Source: Epiperipatus broadwayi (Eukaryota; Onychophora; Udeonychophora; Euonychophora; Peripatidae). Taken from it: DNA of 64,000 nt. This document shows positions 9,943 through 23,573 of the stretch, piece after piece (the stretch's first letter is position 1; each line of letters begins with the position of its first letter). The notes under the pieces are model-generated. The model saw only the letters and a program-made list of their open reading frames with translations, was not told the origin of the DNA and did not search any database. The position numbers and the translations under genes are program-made. Location of the stretch: assembly GCA_028023455.1 (NCBI GenBank), contig JAQFVV010006231.1, positions 8,940,036-9,004,035 on the forward strand, written 5' to 3'.

Positions 9943-12025
9943 AATATTAAATCAATTAGATTTTTATTGATAACTTTATTTATTATTTTCATTTGTAAAT
10001 AAAACTTATTTTATATTTATTAAATTACTTTGACTTTCGTGTTCTTGAATTTTACATCAACATAAAATTGGTAATTTATGGTCACGTTATTTTATTTATT
10101 TCAAATCATTTTATATTATTTTAGTATATTATATTCAAATAATACTTATAATAAGAGTATGTAATTATAACAGAACTGATAGCAGAAGAACATAGTTAAT
10201 AGTTATTATTTAATAAAACATACAGAGTAATTGATCACAAATTTACATGGTGACATTATTAATGTTGGTTATTGTTGACATTTATATGTTTAAAGCATTA
10301 AAGTTGGGTACAATAAAAACTCTTTATCGTTAAGTCTTATTTATTATACTTAAAATAGTTTAAACCCTGAGAAACTATTTAGTCTTGAAAGTCTGTTGGT
10401 CATGTAGTTATTATTTAGCAGGCATTACATTTTTTAAAATATATTACGACAATTTGATAGTTAACGTTTGGCAACCAACATGTTAGCTCATTTTGATGAT
10501 TATCTAGCCGTGTTATCCTTGTTTAACTCATTCTTATATTATTTTGGATAGTTATATTTGCTTAGTAGTAGTAGTATTCAAATCCCTAAGAGTGGGCCTA
10601 CTTACTTACTTACTTAGAATTTTGATAATTACAACAGAAAGGATGATTTATTTAAATCATAAATGGTTATAAGTTGTTTTTTTTTTGCAATAAATATTTT
10701 TATACATACCTAATTCTCTTTTTATATGGTAGATTCGTTCCCGAAAGTTATATGTAAAAGAAATTTGTGTGGAAAAATACATAGTATACATGGAAAATAA
10801 GGATATTGGTTCTGTACCTAAGAAATCGTTGAAAATAATTAAATAAACCATATGAAAAATTTTGTTAAAATGTTACATTTTTGGTGTGTTAACAAATTTT
10901 ACTTTATACACGTTGAACATAAATAAAAAATGAGTTATAGGAACATAAATTTCATTTGAAAAATAAAATAACTTGAAAGTGATAATACTTACAATGAAAC
11001 ACTCATTGGTTTCTCTACACAAGTCATCAAAAACTTTAAAATTCAAAGCATATCATCATTTCCATGTTATAAGTAAAAAAAAAAAATTGAAATAAAAATT
11101 AACATAACTTATTATTTTTATTTCATTTAACTTATTAATTTTTTTTTTCGAAAAGAGAAATTGTAGGGCCCCCAAAGGTGAACATTTATCAAAAATATGA
11201 GTGACATCTTGCTTGTTCATAAAACAGAAAAATACCCAAGATTTTGATCGCTGTCACTGTCTGGCAATAAATACATACGTTTGTGCATTGGAATGCCATT
11301 GCTATCACTAAAACTTGCAATGTATAACTTAATATCTATTGATTTTTGGCAAAATTAATAAATATAAATTTAAACAAAACTAAATTTTTTTAACTTCAAT
11401 ATCGACAAGAAATTTTTTTTTTTTTTTAAAACTAAATGTCAAAATGCAAACAAAGCAACAATACCAAAAACGTTACAATGCAGACAAATAAATTTCTCCA
11501 TCTGCAGGAATATTGCCCCCCAAAACATATTTTTGTTTTTAAAATAATGAGAAATAAAGAGATGAAACTTTTCAAAAAAAATTAGATGATAATAACAGAC
11601 ATTTTTTTTTTTTTTTTAAGTTTTGTGATGTAATCACGATGAAGTTGATCTCAGAAACAATCTGTAAATAAACACTGAATTATAACATTTACAATCTTCT
11701 AAAAAGGAAAACAAATTATATTAATTACAGTACATGAAATTATGTAGAATTAAAAAAAAAGTTTAATAACAACTTAAGGCAATCTAAGAATTACTTTGAG
11801 AATGTAAAATGATTTTTTTTTATACCTTCCCGATAATAACTTTCATTTCTTTATTTCAGTCATGAATATATCATAACAGCTTTAATCCCAAAGTACCATT
11901 TTTTTTTTTTTTTTTACCAATTATGTTATTTTAAAACAACTTGTTTAGAAAGAGAAAACATTTTTTTTTTTTTAAAACTCATGTTATTTCAAAATCATAT
12001 AAAAAGAGAAATAGGTATATATTGT

Positions 12026-13116
12026 AACACCACCGCCGTGCGGTTAAAGACCCCAGCCGCACTTAATTATGTGATCGACCGGTTAACCACCGATGATGAT
12101 GATTACCACAAGCAAGAAGCCAATATACACCCTAAAATCGAGTATATATTCTTAATTGAACACTGACATAATAAAATATCATCCCAGCATTATATTTCCC
12201 AATTAAACGCTTCTTCTCTGCTGGGCAAATTATTTGTATCGAATAATTAGTTCTGCCCAGCGCCTGGAATATTTATAAAATCTTCCGGAATTATCACGGT
12301 ACAGCAGGAATATAAATTATAGCACTTCCTTCCTTTACTCTATTTACAATACAGACTGGATTTATTTATCCATTTAGCTTACTTTATTTTATTCCTCAAT
12401 TAATCAACTTGTTAGCTCACTGATCTAATTTTAATTCACTCTAAATAGTTATTCGCTTGGTAGAGAACAGAAAACGCAAATGACTAAGTACTTCCTTTTA
12501 TAAATAAAATTTAATTTGCAATTCGCTAATTCTAATGCATAATAAAATCCTAAAACACATATATATATCCACACACTAACATAATAAATACATAAATATA
12601 CAATAAAGAATATAATTCAAATGAAACATTAAATAAATTATCGTAACTCAATTGTTACCTTCTCATACATTAATAGATTACAATCATAAGTTCTTTTAAT
12701 GATAACTGTCCGAAGTGTTGCGCAACTTTTTAATAATTTAGTTCTGACTGATTTCTTATTTCAAATTAATTCTGACATGCATGTATTAATAGTTACCTAG
12801 GTATGATTTTTCCAATGTCGGGTCAACCATCGAGGGTGAAAACCTTCCCTTCTTTTGCAGAGATGGTTGCTCGCTTTTTCAGACGTTCCAGTGAATGGAG
12901 TGAGAGTTTATAGTCTTTTGACGTGGGTTTGTTTCCTTTCTAATTCCACATTTTAGTCGGTCTTCATCCCTTCAACATTCTACTTCGAATCTCCAGGCAG
13001 ATCTGGTTCTGTAACGGCGGTCTCTTCTCGGCAGCATTTTAGTTGTTATAAGTAGTGAGCGAATGGTTAGACGGAGATAGACCTAGCAAACGCCCGGTGT
13101 TTGCCACTAGCCCTCC
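12026..13116. other. GC-richer block, possible LTR or element relic
   Basis: A composition island in AT-rich intron. It begins TGTAACACCACCGCCGTGCGG after TATAT and includes several unique-looking GC segments (12240-12300, 12800-13110). A TGTAAC start is typical of LTRs, but I found no partner copy, no clear CA end and no target duplication, so the class is unknown. Confidence 0.3.
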
Positions 13117-13204
13117 ATGTCAGCGTACCCTTCTATTATTTTTTTTTTTTTGTTAAATTCTAGCCAGCAAAAAAAAACACAACCGGTTACTTCTAAATCA
13201 GCTC

Positions 13205-13600
13205 TGCTTATCTTCTCGCTGTCTTGCTATCAAATGTCTCTAATTGCCTCTTTCCTTTTCATTCTTATCTTACCAATCTATCTGGAATTTTTTTTATACA
13301 GTTTACATTTTTCCAATTTCTAATTACAATTTTCATTTCATTCTTTTGATACATTTAATATTGAATGCCACTAATTGCAACATTCCTTTTCATTACTTTA
13401 TCTAGTACCAATCTATTTGGAAATTTGGTACAAGTTTACATTTTTAATTTTACAATTATAATTAATTTCTTTCATTCTTTTAAATATTGAATGTTACTAA
13501 TTGCAACATTCCTTTCTCTCACTTTATCTTGTACCAATCTATTTGGAAATCGGTACAAGTTTACTTTTTTTAATTTCACAATTATAATTATTCTTTCGTT
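13205..13600. repeat. three ~126-131-bp tandem repeats
   Basis: Copies share TAATTG(C) + CATTCC + ACCAATCTATTTGGAAAT + GTTTACATTTTT, with TAATTG at 13241, 13372 and 13498. The last two copies are closer to each other than to the first. Confidence 0.8.
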
Positions 13601-14756
13601 CTTTTTACAAGTGATTTTCTTATTTAACAAAGAAAGAAAGAGACGCGTTCAGTTTTACACCCCTCCCCTTTCCTTTCTAATCTTTCATCATTATTTAGCT
13701 TTTCTAATTTCTTTTAAAATAAGTTTTTAGAATCCTTTTAACTAAATTTTTTCTTTCCTTTTTTTTTTTCTCTATTTCTTTTAACGAAACCCTTCTCTTT
13801 ATTAATATTATTGAGAATCAATAATATATACATGCGAGCCTACATTTATGTAGATATCGCAATATATATATGTGCACCAACTTTTGTCATTTCATTTTGT
13901 CCTAACTTTTTCTGGTAAAGCATCTTTTTTCAATAGAAAATTTCATAGTTCAAACAAGTTTCAATATTAATAGAATAATAGTTCTATTTTTATATATATA
14001 TATAATTTTTCTTTTTTTTTTTTTATGGATTTGTATCACATTTGAATAATAAATATAATTCATAATAATTATTTTTACATTATATTTTATTTTTCTAAAT
14101 AATATTACATTATCATTTTTAGGTTGTTGTTTTTTTTTAATCATTTTTTTGTTTAATGTACTTTTTATTTTTTTTATATAAAAATGTATAATTTTTAAAT
14201 GCTTTGTTTTTTTTTTTATTATAAAAAATAAAATGTTTTTATGAAATTTTTCAACAAATCAAATTTTCAATATTTGAACACACAGATAATAAATAGTATA
14301 ATAATTCATTATTAGAAATGAATAATATTGTATAATTCTGTAAATGAGTTAGGGAACCTGCATAGTAATTAAAAAAAGCATTTTGAGTTAAAATTCATGT
14401 AAATGATTGAATGGATTTTGTTTAGATTTATGTATAGGAGCTTTTATATTGACAAGTAACTACTCTAAAATACAAAAAATTTATTGATACACATTTCCTC
14501 ATGTTCTCAGGATTACAGCACATAAAATATATTTTAGGTATTTATCACCGAGATAAACTCCTTTTTGTATAGACTGTTACCATTATTATTAGGTGCCATC
14601 AAGTGGACTCTTGTAACGGTGTGAATATTATTTCTCTCAAATGATCCGTTAAGTGCTAAAATGGAAACAGAATATTTAAGAAGATATTTTATAAAATTAA
14701 TTTGATATAATGCATTGAAGCATTTATTTTAAAGTGATTTTCAAATGGACAAATTT

Positions 14757-15372
14757 CAAGATTGAAAATTCTCCATAATATTATTTTATAAAATTTAAAG
14801 TAATAATCAATCTTAAACAGAACTGATAGTAGACAACTTAAAAATAAATAAAATTTATTTAAAATATCAAACCAAGGTTTCATTCCTTATAGGAACCTTA
14901 TAAAGATATCTACTTTTTTACAGTCATATGATAAAGTATTCTATAACAACTTCATTCTATGAACATTATTTGAATTATAATAAAAATATCAAAAATAAAG
15001 TCATACACACACACACACACATATATAAATATTAATAAGTAAATAAAAGCTTATTACTATCTATTTTTTTTAGCTTACACAATAAATCTACAAAAAGTAT
15101 TTTAATTACTTAGTAATAAGCTTTTATTATTTATTAATATTTATGTATATATATTTACTTTTGATGTTTATGTTATATTATAATTTAAATAATGTTCACT
15201 GGATGGTGATGCTATAAAATAGATTGTCTTGTGATTATAAAAGAATAGACATCTTAATAAGATTCCTATAAGGAATGAAAATCTAATTTGATGTTTTAAA
15301 TAAATTTTATTTATTTTTAAGTTGTCTATTATCAATTTTGTTTAAGATTGGGTTATTCCTTTCAATCTTAAA
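14757..15372. repeat. ~300-bp-arm foldback upstream of exon 15706
   Basis: The left arm (14757 to ~15052) and the right arm (~15112-15372) are inverted copies, with shared blocks such as ACAACTTAAAAATAAATAAA, TTCATTCCTTATAGGAA, GAACATTATTTRAATTATAA and AATAAAAGCTTATTACT. A ~60-nt loop separates them and a CA microsatellite interrupts the left arm. It ends about 330 bp before the CKAP5 exon, so its RNA would fold in the pre-mRNA. Origin is probably a foldback or MITE insertion. Confidence 0.8.
15004..15022. repeat. CA microsatellite
   Basis: About nine CA repeats inside the left arm of the foldback; absent from the right arm, so it expanded after the foldback formed. Confidence 0.9.
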
Positions 15373-15705
15373 GTAAATTTTTTTTAATATTCTTATGTTT
15401 TTTTTTTTTTTTTCAAACTTTAATTGGCTTTCATTTATGAATTCAAAATTAGAAAGTTAGTGATTTTTTTAATTATTATTATTGACCCATTTCTACCTGT
15501 CCCACCTTTCTCAGTAGTTACTTTTGTGATCATTATAAGAAATAAATCCTTATAAACTTCCCAGCATGGGTTTTTTTTTTAAAAAAAAAAAAATTACAAT
15601 TCTTATTATGTATTTATTAATGTCAAATTTATTATCTTTTAATTTTCAAATTTGATTTCAAGAGATTTAATTTTCATTTTATTAATTTATTTTATATAAT
15701 TTTAG

Positions 15706-15927
15706 CCTGCTTCAAAAGTACAAGTAACTACTTTATTAGAAAAGGCTAAACCAAATTTGCCAGTGAAACAAGTTCCTTCAAAAAAACCTATGGCTGCCAA
15801 ATCTGTATCTAATGTTGCTAAAGATGATGGTGATAAAGAATCTAATTATGGAAACAGCACTGTAACTAAATCAATTTCTAATGGAGGACCAAAGTCAAAA
15901 CTTAAACCAGCCCAATCTAAAACTAAG
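15706..15927 (+). CDS. CKAP5: CKAP5/XMAP215 exon: end of TOG4-TOG5 linker
   Basis: Coding exon of a CKAP5 (XMAP215, ch-TOG, Msps) orthologue, a processive microtubule polymerase that binds tubulin through TOG domains. It is 222 bp, exactly 74 codons, phase 0 at both ends, with acceptor TTTTAG before 15706 and donor GTTAGT at 15928. It opens with PASKVQVTTLLEKAKPNLP, which matches the animal family just after TOG4, where an LEKAK segment precedes a basic Lys/Pro/Ser-rich linker. The rest is low-complexity and Lys-rich, ending KLKPAQSKTK, as expected of a lattice-binding unstructured linker. The preceding exon (end of TOG4) is not in the window, so the upstream intron exceeds 15.7 kb. Identity rests on the run of downstream exons; this exon alone would be weaker. 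Confidence 0.88.
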
Positions 15928-17762
15928 GTTAGTTTATTTATTTCTTGTGTATGTTTGTTTTAATAATATTAAAAGAAATAAAATAAACATATATTTGTAA
16001 AGGGATTATTTGTATAAAAGATCATTATTTTATTTTATTATTTTTGATGCTGGTGAATGTACAAAATCATATCATATATATTACATAGTTTCTATATGAT
16101 TTGTTTTAATTATTTTAATGATTTATAATATACATAATATATCACTTATATGCACATATTTCTACAATTTCTTTATATTTATGATAATAGTTTTAATTAA
16201 ACAAGTCTTTTTCAGAACTATACATATATTTTAATGTAATGCATTATTAAAGAATTTGCATGGAAATGTGTGCATAAATGATTTATATTTACCTTGAATA
16301 TAATATAATCAATGCAAAAAAGAAAAGTGGAAGATCAAGTGGATTATTTTAATTATATTAACTGAAAACATTTTTTCTGTAAATCAGGGATTGAATGAAG
16401 CCATGTTGATAACCATTGTAATTGACACCTTCTAAAAACTGATTTTGAGTATTTGTTAAATTATTCATATCTATTTTTGTATACAGAGAAGTTGCTAACT
16501 GCACTGTAGCAATATAAACAACTTCAATTATATGCTATTTAAAAAAAAAAAAATTGTAAACAACCAAAAAAAACAACATTAAAATCCTCAAATTTAATAC
16601 ATTTTATAATATTCAGTCATTTTCCATTTCTAAGTGTCATACATGATTACGTTAAAAAATTTATAAATAAATTTTAAATTACACCAGCAGCTGTTTTTCC
16701 ATCTTGTGCACCATATACTATCATGTTTATTAATAAAATTTCTTCGGTTTATGTTGAAAGCACATATTCTTCCTTTATTATTCTTTCCATATTTGTTGTG
16801 CAATATTTTCTGTAATATTTTATAAGTATATATAAGTATAATGCTGAAAGTTCTATAAAATTTTAGAACCTACTTCAAGTTAATACTGATTTTAAAATGT
16901 CAAAACAGAGATATTGTAGTTTTTTGATAAGTAGATTAGTCTATTATGTTTTTATAAGAGATAAAAATTAGTGAAAAATATATATGTATATCATCCAGAG
17001 CATATTTAATTGTGATAAAAGAGTAATGCAGTAAGTTTTTTTTTATATTTTTTTATTTTTCAGTGAATGAAAAAAATATATAAATCTGCTCCTTCAATTT
17101 ATCTATGTATATGGTATATATAAAGAACCATTTGTGTTATAAATGCATGTTGAAAAGCATTGGACATTTGCAGTTCAATAAACAATATGTATTCTAATAC
17201 ATATGGATGTCTGAAAATTTCAGATTTTCTACTTAATAGTTATACATTAGATAAATTGCTGGGTTTGTCCTGGTATTTTTAATCTAATGCTTGAATGTCC
17301 TAGTACTTCACTGACGACGCCATTAGCAGAAACTGGTCTGGGTTTGGGGATATTCTCAAAGCTTATTAAGTTTATTTTGCGAGCTCTATATATGACATGA
17401 AAAGAGTTTAAAATTTGAGTTTACCCAATGACTGTATTGAGATATTTTCACAAATGCTGCAGATTAGTAATAACTTTATAAATGAGACTGCAAGTTTATT
17501 GCTGATATTTGAATGTATTTTGCATTTAATTATTGCCAGATTTTGAGCATTTAGTCTGCTTTTTATATTGAAGTGTTCAACATTTTATTTTTAATAAATT
17601 ATATAATAATTCTTCTATATCCATGTTATTTAGTTTTAAACATTTGTGCTATCAAAATTTGCAGATAATAGTAAACTCTATACAATACATTTCTAATATA
17701 TACATAATTGTATGTAAGTCAAATAAAATATCCATTATAGATTAATTATTGTAATAGTAAAA

Positions 17763-17863
17763 CAATAAAGTATTAACACTATTAATAAATTTTACAAATA
17801 ACTACTACAAACATTTTGCAATAATTATTTGTAAAATTTATTACTTCTATTAATACTTTATTG
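17763..17863. repeat. short palindrome, 39-bp arms
   Basis: Arms 17763-17801 and 17825-17863 are near-perfect inverted copies (CAATAAAGTATTAA...AAATAA) with a 23-bp loop. A small hairpin MITE is likely, but no target duplication was identified. Confidence 0.75.
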
Positions 17864-18312
17864 CCATATATATAGTTGTATGCATCTTTATGTACAATTT
17901 AATTTAAAAATTCTCATATACTCATTGACAGATCAGCTAAAATAATTAACAGATAAGATATGTTTTTATCATACATTCATAATGTTTATAAAATAATTTA
18001 AAAATTATATAAAGACATCATTAATCGTCAAAAATGTGTGAGCAAGTGATGAGAAGTGAAACCACTACAAATATATTTTTTTTAGGAATAAACTACACAA
18101 CCATCCAGTAATTGTATGACTTGTGTTTATTAATTAACACATAAATAAAATAAATTTAAAAATTAAAGAAAATAAATTGTTTGATTATTACATTGTAGCC
18201 CCAAAATTACAATAAAATTATTAATGATTATTAACAACATTTGCAAATATCCAGCTATTAATGAAAAGCTCAAAATCAATAAAATATACCCAGCAATTAT
18301 ATTTACTACAGA

Positions 18313-18320
18313 TTATATTT
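18313..18320. other. target-site duplication, left
   Basis: TTATATTT, identical to 19976-19983. Confidence 0.9.
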
Positions 18321-19975
18321 GGTAAAAGCCTGAAATCTGGGCACGGCCGCTTGGGGCATTGTTTACGTGTCAAAACACATAAAAATGCCGTTTCGGTGGC
18401 CGCGACCTATACAGGCTAATAACAACATTTACGTATTGTATTAACCCATTAGCTAGGCCGCTTTACATGACATTGCACAAAAATATTACGGTCTGTTTTG
18501 TGCTTCGAAGCTATTTACGCATATTCGTTGTATTCATAGCTGATTACCGTATCGCTTGGGGGTGTTGAAATTTCAAGGCGGTACGACTTTTTCAAATCTC
18601 CTAATAGAGTAATGTCATTTCGATTTAAAAAATGTTGTTAATTATTGTCATATGGTCCCCACCCTTCCCTAAAAAAAGGTTACTGTGTAAAAAAATTGGC
18701 AAAGGGTATGTTCGAACAGGCTTCGACAAAGCTCACGCGCTAAGTCACGTTTCAGCCTGGAAAATATATTCGAGACCACTAAAAGGTCTGAGACGAACGT
18801 GCAATTTTGAAACTTTTCTGCAGAATTGCCGAGTACAGAAAGTGTGTGAGATTGTGTCCTTTTTTTCAGGCACGTAATGTCCATTTTTTATTACAGCAAT
18901 AAAAGAATAAATAATTTTAAAAAAGTCCAAAGTTTGTGTCCTATTTTTTTTCATTTCATTTCATTGGAAATTGATAAGTATTTGGATTCAATTTTTTGCA
19001 GCCGGGAAGTTAAAATAAATGACGATTTTGGTGTGGACTTTTTTGTTAATAATAACAAATTACGAATTCCCCCCACCCCCAAAAGCAGTTTCTTGTAGAA
19101 GGCCAAAAAAAAAAAAAGTAATTCAAACGAAATAGAAATCAAAGTAAAAAGTGAGAAAAAGTTGTTTAAAAAAAAACCTGTCAATTCTTGACTTTTTGGT
19201 TACAATTCTTTTTGCGAGTGTGGGAGTGGGTATTTGAAAAGAATTTTTTAATCGGCAAAAACACAAAAGTAAATTTTGATTTAATATTAAGAAAAACAAT
19301 TACGTCAAACAAAAATGGAATCAAAATTCGAAACAAGCCCAAAGTTGATTCTATTTTTTCAGCGCTGTTAAAATAATTAGACTATTTTTGTTGACTTTTT
19401 GTTAAGAATAACAGTACGAAATCCCACCCCCCGCTCAAAAAGTTGTTTCTTATAGTAGGCCAAAAAAAAAAAAAAGGCTAATTCGAACATAGTAGAAATC
19501 AAAGTGAAAACAATTTGTGTTTAAAAAAAAAGTAAAATTAATAATAAGAAAAACCATTTAGTCAAGCCAAAAAAAAAACACAAAAAAGGTAGAATTAAGT
19601 TCTAAACAAGTCGCAAATAATTGTATTCTATTTTTTCAGCAGTGGGAAATTCAAACAAATTTTTTGACGTCATGAAACAGTCCAAAGTTTTAAAATGATC
19701 AAAAGAAAAAATAAAATTAGCAAAATTTGTTAAAAAAGTGTCAGGTTCCAAAAAAAACCCCAGAAAAAGTAACGAAAATGAATATCAAAATTTGTTTAAT
19801 AATAAAGAAATCATGTTCTAAATGAAATAAAAATTATTCGTTTAATCAATATTAAAAAAAACAACTTGTTGTCTAAAAAAAAAGAAAGAGTTGTGGCGGC
19901 CCGGTAACGTTATATTTCATAGATTTGTCTAGCATCAACGCTCCAAGCGGCTTTGCCCGGATTTCAGGCTTTTAC
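18321..19975. mobile_element. TIR DNA element, copy 2, with perfect 8-bp TSD
   Basis: 1655-bp element with ~40-bp inverted repeats (left GGTAAAAGCCTGAAATCTGG, right its complement with a few changes). Perfect 8-bp duplications TTATATTT flank it at 18313-18320 and 19976-19983. The subterminal 18360-18600 region is GC-rich and aligns by eye, inverted, with 2400-2600 of copy 1 (shared TGTGCTTCG..GC..T(A)T(T/G)(C/A)...ACGC pattern). The interior has A-rich arrays with a block repeated near 19070 and 19430 (CCCCCC, AGGCC, poly-A, TAGAAATCAAAGT). No transposase ORF. GG termini with 8-bp TSD fit Merlin-like elements, but that is inference. Confidence 0.85.
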
Positions 19976-19983
19976 CTTATATT
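19976..19983. other. target-site duplication, right
   Basis: TTATATTT, identical to 18313-18320. Confidence 0.9.
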
Positions 19984-22900
19984 TTATAATTATTAATCAT
20001 TTTATTTTATTTTATGAGACTATATTATTTGTAATTTAAATTTGATAATGGCAATATTATTCAATCTTGCTTAATCCTATAATTTATTATATTTAAATAT
20101 ATTAGATGAATTGTGCACACAAAATCATTCGATCTAGATATTTAAACATTAAGATGATATGAAATCCTTAGACAAACTTTAAGACCTATGATCAAACTAT
20201 TGTCATACTATATGTGTTGATTCTAATAAATTCATTACTAAAAATAACTTTAAAACTTGTTGTTATTATCTTATTAATTTACATTAATATGAATAAGCAA
20301 AGACAAGATAAAGATATATTAAGCACTTGGCGATGCAAAATAAGAAAAGCTAACCGCAAAAACACTTAATTTAATATGCTAAGCATAATTTTTCTCTGAT
20401 AACCTTGTCTTACTTTGTGTCACCAAGCACTTAATATATATATTGCAATCGTTTTAAAAAAGGTAAAAGAACATAATATAAATCATAAACTTTAGATATA
20501 ATCAGGTAAATGAAGGAAAGGTACTCGACATCATTATTCCCTAATAACAATACATTTGTTTGCCTTCAAGTGCATACATAAAAAATATACCATAAACATT
20601 ATTATACTAATATGCATTAATAAGCAGCAAACTAATCATATGCCAGGATTTCTACTGCAACGCAAGGATTATAATATATATAGGGCACAAATGTTTTTAA
20701 TAACATAATACAGGAATTCGCATCTGCGATTTTAAATATTCAAGCCAGAACAATATATATATATACAGAATATAAATCCAACTTGAAATAATGTAACATA
20801 TATGCATATCCTATACTATATCTCTTCATAAATAAAGAACACATAAATTTGTGAACTTAAATTAATTATGTTAATATTTACATAAATTATTATAAATATC
20901 TAACATTTATTCCTTTAACACATATAAAATAAAATTCAAATAATCCTTCAAATTTCAAACATTTACATTGCCTAATGATCTCAAAAAATTAATTTAATAT
21001 TCAAACCTATAACATATATAAAAATATTTATATATATTTCTTTAAATTATAATAATTTATTTATTCAAATGGTAAACAATTTACTCCTTTAATTATTAAT
21101 AATAAATAAACCTGCCTGGAAATTTTATGTTATTATTATACAACATTATTTAAATTATATGTTCACTTATTATATTTAAATTATAAAACTACAATATATG
21201 TGTTATTTATAAAGCATTTTAAAATATAAACAATAATAACTAATTTAAATTCAATACTTACTATACCCAAAGGTAATGAAGTTTTAAGACAGTTCACTAA
21301 AGTTTATAGATAAAACCACCATAACATACGCACAAAAATATCCGTAACAAAAGGTTTACTTTTAATTTGATCAATATTTTATTATTAGCAAAATATTATT
21401 CGATTGATATCCTTTAAAGCTCTATTATTTCTGGGCTATTGACTATGAATCCTGATAATACAATGTAAATTCTTTTTCATATTAAGCATGTCACTGTAAA
21501 GGTTGAAAATTCCTTACATTTTGCTTCAATCCATCCAGGAGACAGGATTTGCTTACATATCTAGACAGAAACTTGCCAGCAAAGTAAAATTTGCCATACA
21601 GGTTTTGATTATAATCATTTTTTTATTTCTCGATTACAGATGATTTTTTTAAATTGACCAACAAGTAGGCTACAAATTTTAAGCATGGTTTCCTAAGTTA
21701 TTTATTTTTAGAAAAGAACAACTCTGTGCACATCAATTTAACAATTTTATTTAATAATTTAAATTACCTTAATCGATATTAAAAATTAACTAATAAAATG
21801 TTTTAAATAATCATTAAAATGTATATTTTTATTACATAAATAATAGTAATTATTCACACACCCACACTACTCACATCTCCATGCACAATATAATATAATA
21901 TGTTCTTGCTTAATAGTGTTATGATTCAGTTATTCCTAATTATATACTTTATTATATTTAAAGAAATCATCCTAGCTTGTCTCCAAAATAAATGTATTTG
22001 CTATGCTGTATCTCCCCTATTTTAATTGCTATTAAATGATGAATGATTATCTCATTTCAATATGTATATAGTAATGGTACAGGTGGGCTAGATTTGACTT
22101 AATCAGTGTGCACTGTAAATTGCACCAAATAGAAATTATAAAATAAAGGCAAAGATCTTTATTAACAAATAGGTATCACAAATGCAAGTTAAATTGGAAT
22201 GGAACATAGGATCTTAATAATAGAATTTTTATTATACCCAAAAGATTTAGTCAGCAAATTGTAATGATACAACAAAATTGAAAGGCTCAGGTTTGCTAAT
22301 GCCCAATTATAATAATATGAAAATAAAAAAACCAATACTTCAAAGTAAAATAGTATATAACTAGAAGTGAAAGAGAATTAGTTCTTTAAAGTTCCCTACT
22401 TCAAATGCCCCTTAAATTCTCTATATCTAGATCATCATTACAGATAAGTGGCTTTTTAATTATATAATAAACAAATAGAGAACAAGAAGTTTTCTCCTCT
22501 ATGTGCCCAACTTTTCTGGCAATTGATATGATAATGGTCTAATTTTTGAAATGATATCTTATCTAAATCAAGCTTATAACATAAAGAAAAAATTTATTCA
22601 ACTTTATTATCTTCCTCAATGCTTCAATAATCTGCTCTCATGTTTAGGATTAAAAACAACTAATGAGACTTGATTACTTGCCAAAATTTAAAGTAGAAAC
22701 AAGGAATATTTTATTGAATCTAATTTATATCAATAACAACTAAATATAAAATAATTTATATAATAATTCTAAATCATCGATGTTCTATAATATAACTGCT
22801 AATTAATGTTTGCGCAAGTGATTATTAGCTTTTAAATATTCACAAGGTAAAAATAATTTAACAAATTCAAGTACTGCACAATGATCCAAGTATACTGATA

Positions 22901-23573
22901 AGTGATTAAAAAGAAACATTCACAAAGTCACTTTAATAATTACATTTTGAATTATAAGTATCAAATTAACTCAACCCACATCCTTGCCACCATCCATTTT
23001 AGATAAATATAATAATGACTATTATTAATCATTTGCTAAACTAGAGATTGTCTTTAGCACAGATATAAACTTTAAAACTTAATTAAAACAAGTGGTATAT
23101 CTTTATTTATGATCTGTAGTCTCTGTCTTTTAAGAATGGCATAACTTAACAAAGCATATTTCTATGACATTTATGTTGATAACACTTGGCACCAATATGT
23201 TTATGAATCTATCTGAATGAAGACCATTTACTCTTTAAGACAATAATAAAAATAATATCATTTGACGGTATCAGATGGTTCAAAATCAAAGATTTATTTT
23301 TTTTGGCAGGATCATACTAACTTTGCAATCAAAAAAAAATATCAACTGTCTCCTTATACTATGCTAAATCTAAATATATATTTCCTAAATTACACTTCTG
23401 TCTTTGGAAGTGCCAAATGCAGACTTCCTTTACTGTTCTCTATTATGCTACAGGTGATCCTTAATTCTGGATAAAACAATTGATATATTCCTCTATATCA
23501 TGTCTAATCTTCCGAATCTAATGAGAATGAGAGATTTGTCACTAAATTATAACTCGAAAAAATATTTTCATAT

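Larger units (their letters stand above)
1..15705 (+). other. large upstream CKAP5 intron with nested transposons
   Basis: No CKAP5-like peptide or other host exon is visible before 15706, so this stretch is read as one intron (its start lies outside the window). Stretches with no assigned feature are 1-320, 3871-4943, 9948-12025 and 13600-14750. They are AT-rich with long T and A runs; I see nothing coding in them apart from a short ACTT microsatellite near 10600. Confidence 0.6.

Noticed and set aside
18632-19376. Several overlapping short ORFs around 18.6-19.4 kb on both strands
   Set aside because: They fall in the interior of the TIR element, overlap each other, and show no domain.
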